Part shown: piece after piece, positions 4,779-11,426 of the stretch
How the letters are laid out: every line of letters begins with the position of its first letter
How positions within the stretch are numbered: the stretch's first letter is position 1
Assembly (NCBI GenBank): GCA_937996795.1
Contig: CALKUH010000020.1
Coordinates: 1-11,426 of the forward strand
Length of the DNA stretch: 11,426 nt
Origin: an uncultured Verrucomicrobiota bacterium
Lineage (GTDB): Bacteria > Verrucomicrobiota > Kiritimatiellia > CAIVKH01
Direction of reading: 5' to 3'
Notes under the pieces: generated by a model
Seen by the model: only the letters and a program-made list of their open reading frames with translations
The model's database searches: none
Told to the model about the DNA's origin: nothing
Made by a program: the position numbers and the translations under genes

Positions 4779-6995
4779 TCAGGCACACGACAGGTCCAGC
4801 AGGACTTGTCCACCCGCGGGAACGGAAACAACAGGACAGGCGCGCAACAGCGCCCATCCGTAGGGCCGCGCGCGCGACAGGGCGTCCTCGGCGAGCACAC
4901 GGACTTCCGCATCGAATGGCGTGGGATTCTCCACCCGGAGAACCCGCGCCGCGCTCGCGCCGTGCCACGCGGCGCGGACGTGATCAAAGCAATGGAGATC
5001 GCCGCGCTCCACATCCACATAGATGCCCGGCAGGTCGAGCGCGGAAAGGGTGACGCTGTGCTCGCACCAGCAGGTGCCCGGGAACACCATGTTGCCAATC
5101 TTGTCGCGGCCCTCCCAGTCGCTGAGGTTCACGCGCTCGTTGATCCACGACAGCTCCTGCAGCGGAAACTCCGCGCCGGGCCGGCTGACGAACTGCGGCA
5201 GCGCGCGCGCGATGTCGCGGACGAGCAGGAGATGCCGCCGCTCGCCCGTGGCGCGATAGAGCTTCAGCAACGCGTCGCCGCTCGCCGTGCAGATGCCCGG
5301 CGCCGAGTGGCGGTTCATGCTGTTGGCCATCACGGTGCCGGATGCGCGGATGCCGATCCGGTGGAAGAAACTGCCCGTCGGGAAAACGAAATCATGGCTG
5401 ACGCACCAGGTCGCAAAAAGGTCCGCTGCCTGGGCCGCCCGTTCGAGCCACCCCGCATCGCGTGTCGCCACATACAACGCCCAGCAGCCCTCCAGCAGCG
5501 CGTATGCGCTTTCGCTGTCCGGCGCCTGCCCGGCTTCCGATGGCCCGCCGCAGGTGAACCCGCGCTCGACAAAGGTCCGGTTGAAAACGCGAGCGATCGC
5601 GGCGGCGACTTCTCCATATACAGGCTCATCCAGCAGGACCGACGCCTCGGCCAGCGCCAACACCGCACTCGCGCCACTGGTGCTGCCGCCGAGCAACAGC
5701 GCGCCGGTCTCCACGTCGATGAACTGGCCCAACTGCCCGTGTGTACGCCATACGCGGACGAGTCCATCGCAGGCCCGCCGGATGCCGTCGAGCCACGCGC
5801 CCTTCACGTCGGCCTCGCGCCCGTCCGCGCGCAGTGTTTCGATCGTCTTGATCACGCTGTGCACGAGGTCGCCCTGCCGCCGGACGAGGCAGGCGCCGAC
5901 CCGCGCGCCTTTGTCGCTGAAAAAATCGCCGACGGGCCGGCGGTCCTTCACATGCGCGTAGAAGAGTCCGGTCGGCGCCTGCAGCAGGGAAAAGATGCTG
6001 TCCATCGTCTCGCACGCGCGCTCCCGTGACAGCGGTTCGCCCATCGCGACAAGCGCGGGCAGGCTGAGTCCGCCCTGGATCCAGCCCGTATGCCAGATGC
6101 CTTCCCAGCCGAAGGGCGACGCCGCCGGATCCTCGCGCTTCAGCAGGCCGTACAACTGATGATCCTCGTGCCAGTGCTGGCGGTTGAACCGCGCCTCGAT
6201 GGCGCGGAACGCGGCGCGATACGGATACACGCAGGGTGGCTGCGCGGGTCCGGTCAGCTCCGTTCGCACACGGAGGAACTCCCGGATGAATGCGGGAATA
6301 TCCGGCGCAGCGAACCGATGCACCCGGGCCCGCAACACCAGGGTTTCACCGGGACCGAGCCGGGCGCCCTCATCGCCGCTGGGCCGTTTCGTTCCCGGCA
6401 CCGTGGGACGCAACGCGGGCATGTGCACGCTCACCTCCGCCGACGCGCGGTCGTCCGCTTCGCGCAGCGCGTAGCCATACGGCCCGGCGTCTTCGACTTG
6501 CGGCGTCAGCCACACGCAGCCCTCGCGCCGGCCCGGATCGAAATAGCCTATCGCCGGCGTCGACACGTCGCCGCTGTTCAATACGAAGGATGAAGGGCCG
6601 TCGCCCGGATTGAGCTGCGCGCAATTCGACACCGTGACGGGGAAATCCGCGCGCCCGAGGTCGTCCGGCCCGGTATATTGCACGGGCCAGCGCATCGCCC
6701 GCGCCTGGAAACGATTCCCGGCATACACGCAGCCGGGCGCGAGCACATACACGTCGCGGCTCCACGATGCGATGGTTTCCCGCAGCGCCACGCAGACGCG
6801 CGGCGCGCCGGGCGCGGTGCATTCCGCCCGCACTTCGACATCCCACGCACCGGAACGATCGGCGACCGGCGACCCGCGCACCGCGAGCGTCCATCCGGCC
6901 TGTTCGACGAACGCGCCGCACTCCGCAACGGGAGTCGAACACAGCACGCGGCCGGCTTCATCCAACACTTCAGCCGAAAGGAATTGCACGTTCAT
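4779..6995 (-). CDS. uncharacterised protein with apparent six-hairpin glycosidase-like architecture
   Basis: A 738-aa protein that I cannot assign to a named family. The order of segments suggests a carbohydrate-active enzyme of the (alpha/alpha)6 type. Residues 1-230 are beta-rich (DVEVRAECTAPG, YVLAPGCVYAGNRF, ETLVLRARVHRF). Residues about 255-605 are helical, with repeated hairpins rich in aromatic, Gly and acidic residues (FGWEGIWHTGWIQGG, TSGASAVLALAEASVLL, SESAYALLEGCWALY, SFFHRIGIRASG, HSAPGICTASGDALLKLY). Residues 610-738 form a beta-rich tail ending VPAGGQVLLDLSCA. Candidate catalytic acids lie in EDHQ (277-280) and SESAY (494-498), but this is a guess. There is no signal peptide, so it is probably cytoplasmic. 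The ATG at 6995 is preferred over the frame start at 7040, which lies in a palindromic repeat; no good Shine-Dalgarno is seen. It sits between the SNF2 and FkbM genes on one strand. Confidence 0.7.
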   Translation of the reverse strand: MNVQFLSAEVLDEAGRVLCSTPVAECGAFVEQAGWTLAVRGSPVADRSGAWDVEVRAECTAPGAPRVCVALRETIASWSRDVYVLAPGCVYAGNRFQARAMRWPVQYTGPDDLGRADFPVTVSNCAQLNPGDGPSSFVLNSGDVSTPAIGYFDPGRREGCVWLTPQVEDAGPYGYALREADDRASAEVSVHMPALRPTVPGTKRPSGDEGARLGPGETLVLRARVHRFAAPDIPAFIREFLRVRTELTGPAQPPCVYPYRAAFRAIEARFNRQHWHEDHQLYGLLKREDPAASPFGWEGIWHTGWIQGGLSLPALVAMGEPLSRERACETMDSIFSLLQAPTGLFYAHVKDRRPVGDFFSDKGARVGACLVRRQGDLVHSVIKTIETLRADGREADVKGAWLDGIRRACDGLVRVWRTHGQLGQFIDVETGALLLGGSTSGASAVLALAEASVLLDEPVYGEVAAAIARVFNRTFVERGFTCGGPSEAGQAPDSESAYALLEGCWALYVATRDAGWLERAAQAADLFATWCVSHDFVFPTGSFFHRIGIRASGTVMANSMNRHSAPGICTASGDALLKLYRATGERRHLLLVRDIARALPQFVSRPGAEFPLQELSWINERVNLSDWEGRDKIGNMVFPGTCWCEHSVTLSALDLPGIYVDVERGDLHCFDHVRAAWHGASAARVLRVENPTPFDAEVRVLAEDALSRARPYGWALLRACPVVSVPAGGQVLLDLSCA

Positions 6996-7010
6996 GCGAT
7001 GATTCAAACC

Positions 7011-7069
7011 CTGTAGCCGCGCACGCCGGGCGCGGCTCATCCAGACGCGGCCAGCGACCGCGTCTACAG
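7011..7069. repeat. 59-bp twin-hairpin palindromic element (REP/BIME-like)
   Basis: Two perfect hairpins of identical geometry sit side by side. AGCCGCGC (7015-7022) pairs with GCGCGGCT (7030-7037), and AGACGCGG (7043-7050) pairs with CCGCGTCT (7058-7065). Each has an 8-bp stem and a 7-nt loop, with 5 nt (CATCC) between them. An outer CTGT (7011-7014) pairs with ACAG (7066-7069), so the whole can fold as a three-way, clover-like structure. The two hairpins resemble each other (AGCCGCG versus AGACGCG). It lies between the SNF2 stop and the next gene start. No second copy is in this window. It could also act as a terminator or mRNA stabiliser for the SNF2 transcript. Confidence 0.65.
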
Positions 7070-7100
7070 AAGAAAACGAAGTGTCATTCCGTCATTCACG

Positions 7101-10292
<3,192 letters not shown>

Positions 10293-10361
10293 TTTCTGTG
10301 TGAACGGAACACCCACCCGACACCCCAGGCACGAGACAATTCGACACGACAGAGAAGTACG

Positions 10362-10389
10362 AGCATACACAAGCAGGGGCCCGGTGCAA
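10362..10389 (-). promoter_or_regulatory. candidate promoter of the SNF2 gene
   Basis: On the minus strand a -35 TTGCAC (10389-10384) and a -10 TATGCT (10367-10362) are spaced by 16 bp. Transcription would start near 10355, leaving a leader of about 60 nt before the ATG at 10292. The placement argues against translation starting at the upstream GTG at 10370. Motif match only. Confidence 0.4.
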
Positions 10390-10416
10390 TCGCGGAATAT
10401 GCAGGACTCTTCCGTC

Positions 10417-10446
10417 TTGACCGCAAACGCCGCCTGCCGGACGGTA
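10417..10446 (+). promoter_or_regulatory. weak candidate promoter of the carboxypeptidase gene
   Basis: A good -35, TTGACC (10417-10422), is followed 18 bp later only by a poor -10, ACGGTA (10441-10446), just ahead of the ribosome binding site. It lies 28 bp from the oppositely oriented SNF2 promoter, so the two genes may share regulation. The -10 is too degenerate for confidence. Confidence 0.25.
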
Positions 10447-10468
10447 CGGCCAACGTTTGGAGATTCCC

Positions 10469-11426
10469 ATGCGCTTCATCACCTTCGCTGTTTCAACCGT
10501 CCTGTGCGGGCTCCTGGCCCTGCCCGCCACCGCCAAAACGGAAACCCTCTCCGCGCTGCCTTACCGCGGCGCCATCGTGCTCAACGCCGCCGATGGACAG
10601 GTGTTGTTTGAGGACAAGGCCGACGCCATCGGCTATCCCGCCAGCGTCCTGAAGCTGATGACCCTGCTGCTCGTGCTGGAGAAGGTAGACCAGGGCGTGC
10701 TGAAACTTGAGGACCGCGTGACCGTGACCGCCGAGGCGTCGAAAATGGGCGGCTCGCAGGTGTATCTCGCGGAAAAGGAGGTCTTCACGATCGACGACCT
10801 GCTCTATGCCCTGATGATCCAGTCCGCGAACGACGCGGCCACGGCGCTGGCCCTCCATGTCGCGGGGTCGCGCCCGGCGTTCGTGCAGTTGATGAACCAG
10901 AAGGCGCAGGCGCTGGGCATGAAAAATACGAAGTTCGTCAGCGAGCACGGATTGCCTTCCGCCGACCGCGATCCGGACACGACCACCGCGCGCGACCTCG
11001 CGCTGCTGGGCCGCGAACTCACGCGCCACCCCGCCGTCTATCGCTACACGTCCGTGAAGGAACGCGGATTCCGCAACGACACGTTCATCATGCGCAACCA
11101 CAACAACCTGCTTGGCGTGGTGGACGGCGTGGACGGGTTCAAGACGGGCTACTTCCGCGCCGCCGGCTACTCGATCGTCGCCACGGCGCAGCGCGATGGC
11201 GTTCGCATCATCGCGGTCGTGCTCGGCTGCACGGAGCGCCTTGCGCGCGATGAAAAGGCGAAGGAATTGCTCGCCGCCGGCTTCCTCGCCGTGCCGCGCA
11301 CGCCCCAACCCGCCCCGGCCCCCGCGCCCACCGTGACCCCGACGGACAAACCGACCCCCGCCCCCGGGTCGGGGGAAGAGGAAGCGCCCGTCGACGAGGG
11401 GGGCGGATTCGCATTCTTCGGCAGCG
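10469..11426 (+). CDS. D-alanyl-D-alanine carboxypeptidase (PBP5/DacA type, peptidase S11), 3' end cut off
   Basis: A penicillin-binding serine DD-carboxypeptidase that trims the terminal D-Ala of peptidoglycan stem peptides in the periplasm. At least 319 residues are encoded and the frame is open at the right edge. Residues 1-22 form a Sec signal peptide, probably cut after PATA. The three active-site motifs are intact: SVLK (S59 nucleophile, K62), SAN (119-121) and KTG (225-227 in DGFKTGYF). The catalytic domain ends near residue 272. It is followed not by a clear PBP5 C-terminal beta domain but by a Pro/Ala-rich then acidic linker (TPQPAPAPAPTVTPTDKP, GSGEEEAPVDEGG), and the sequence breaks off at FAFFGS. 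The ATG at 10469 follows GGAG with 6-nt spacing. Confidence is high for the family; the C-terminal architecture is unknown. Confidence 0.95.
   Translation, partial: MRFITFAVSTVLCGLLALPATAKTETLSALPYRGAIVLNAADGQVLFEDKADAIGYPASVLKLMTLLLVLEKVDQGVLKLEDRVTVTAEASKMGGSQVYLAEKEVFTIDDLLYALMIQSANDAATALALHVAGSRPAFVQLMNQKAQALGMKNTKFVSEHGLPSADRDPDTTTARDLALLGRELTRHPAVYRYTSVKERGFRNDTFIMRNHNNLLGVVDGVDGFKTGYFRAAGYSIVATAQRDGVRIIAVVLGCTERLARDEKAKELLAAGFLAVPRTPQPAPAPAPTVTPTDKPTPAPGSGEEEAPVDEGGGFAFFGS

Noticed and set aside
4455..6029. 524-codon open frame on the plus strand across fkbM and the glycosidase-like gene
   Set aside because: It crosses two well-supported minus-strand genes and their intergenic gap, is Arg/Ala-rich and has no recognisable motif.

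Overview
This GC-rich window comes from a bacterial chromosome. Nothing in it is phage, plasmid or CRISPR. The gene set suggests the PVC superphylum (Verrucomicrobiota, Kiritimatiellota, Lentisphaerota or a relative): a GTP-dependent PEP carboxykinase, a SWIM-domain SNF2 ATPase, an FkbM methyltransferase, a Ser/Gly-rich lipoprotein, weak Shine-Dalgarno sites on several genes, and short palindromic or tandem intergenic repeats. This placement is an inference; no rRNA or marker gene is present.

Layout from left to right: a possible partial ORF runs off the left edge (minus). Next is a secreted lipoprotein (118-870, minus). A 189-bp divergent intergenic region holds a degenerate CTCCG repeat, a CGAGRA hexamer tandem repeat and two candidate promoters. 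A tightly coupled plus-strand pair follows: a HAD-superfamily phosphatase (1060-1680) and pckG (1682-3463). After it comes a small GlsB/YeaQ-type membrane protein (3532-3780), which converges on an FkbM methyltransferase (3806-4672, minus) across a 25-bp gap with a shared hairpin. Upstream of fkbM on the same strand lie a 738-aa protein with an apparent six-hairpin-glycosidase-like fold (4779-6995) and a 1063-aa SNF2 helicase with an N-terminal SWIM zinc finger (7101-10292). The intergenic spaces between these three hold striking palindromes, including a 59-bp twin hairpin with an outer clamp (7011-7069). A divergent promoter region of about 175 bp then leads to a plus-strand D-alanyl-D-alanine carboxypeptidase (10469 to the right edge, cut off).

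How the genes fit together: the HAD-pckG pair is a probable operon linked to gluconeogenesis/anaplerosis. The lipoprotein, GlsB-like protein and DacA-type peptidase concern the cell envelope. The FkbM protein and the glycosidase-like protein point to glycan or polysaccharide metabolism. The SNF2 protein is a DNA-dependent motor. There is no obvious defence island or biosynthetic cluster. The most unusual items are the intergenic repeats, the HAD-pckG coupling and the unassigned 738-aa protein. Coding covers almost all of the window, and no stretch over 300 bp lacks a gene.
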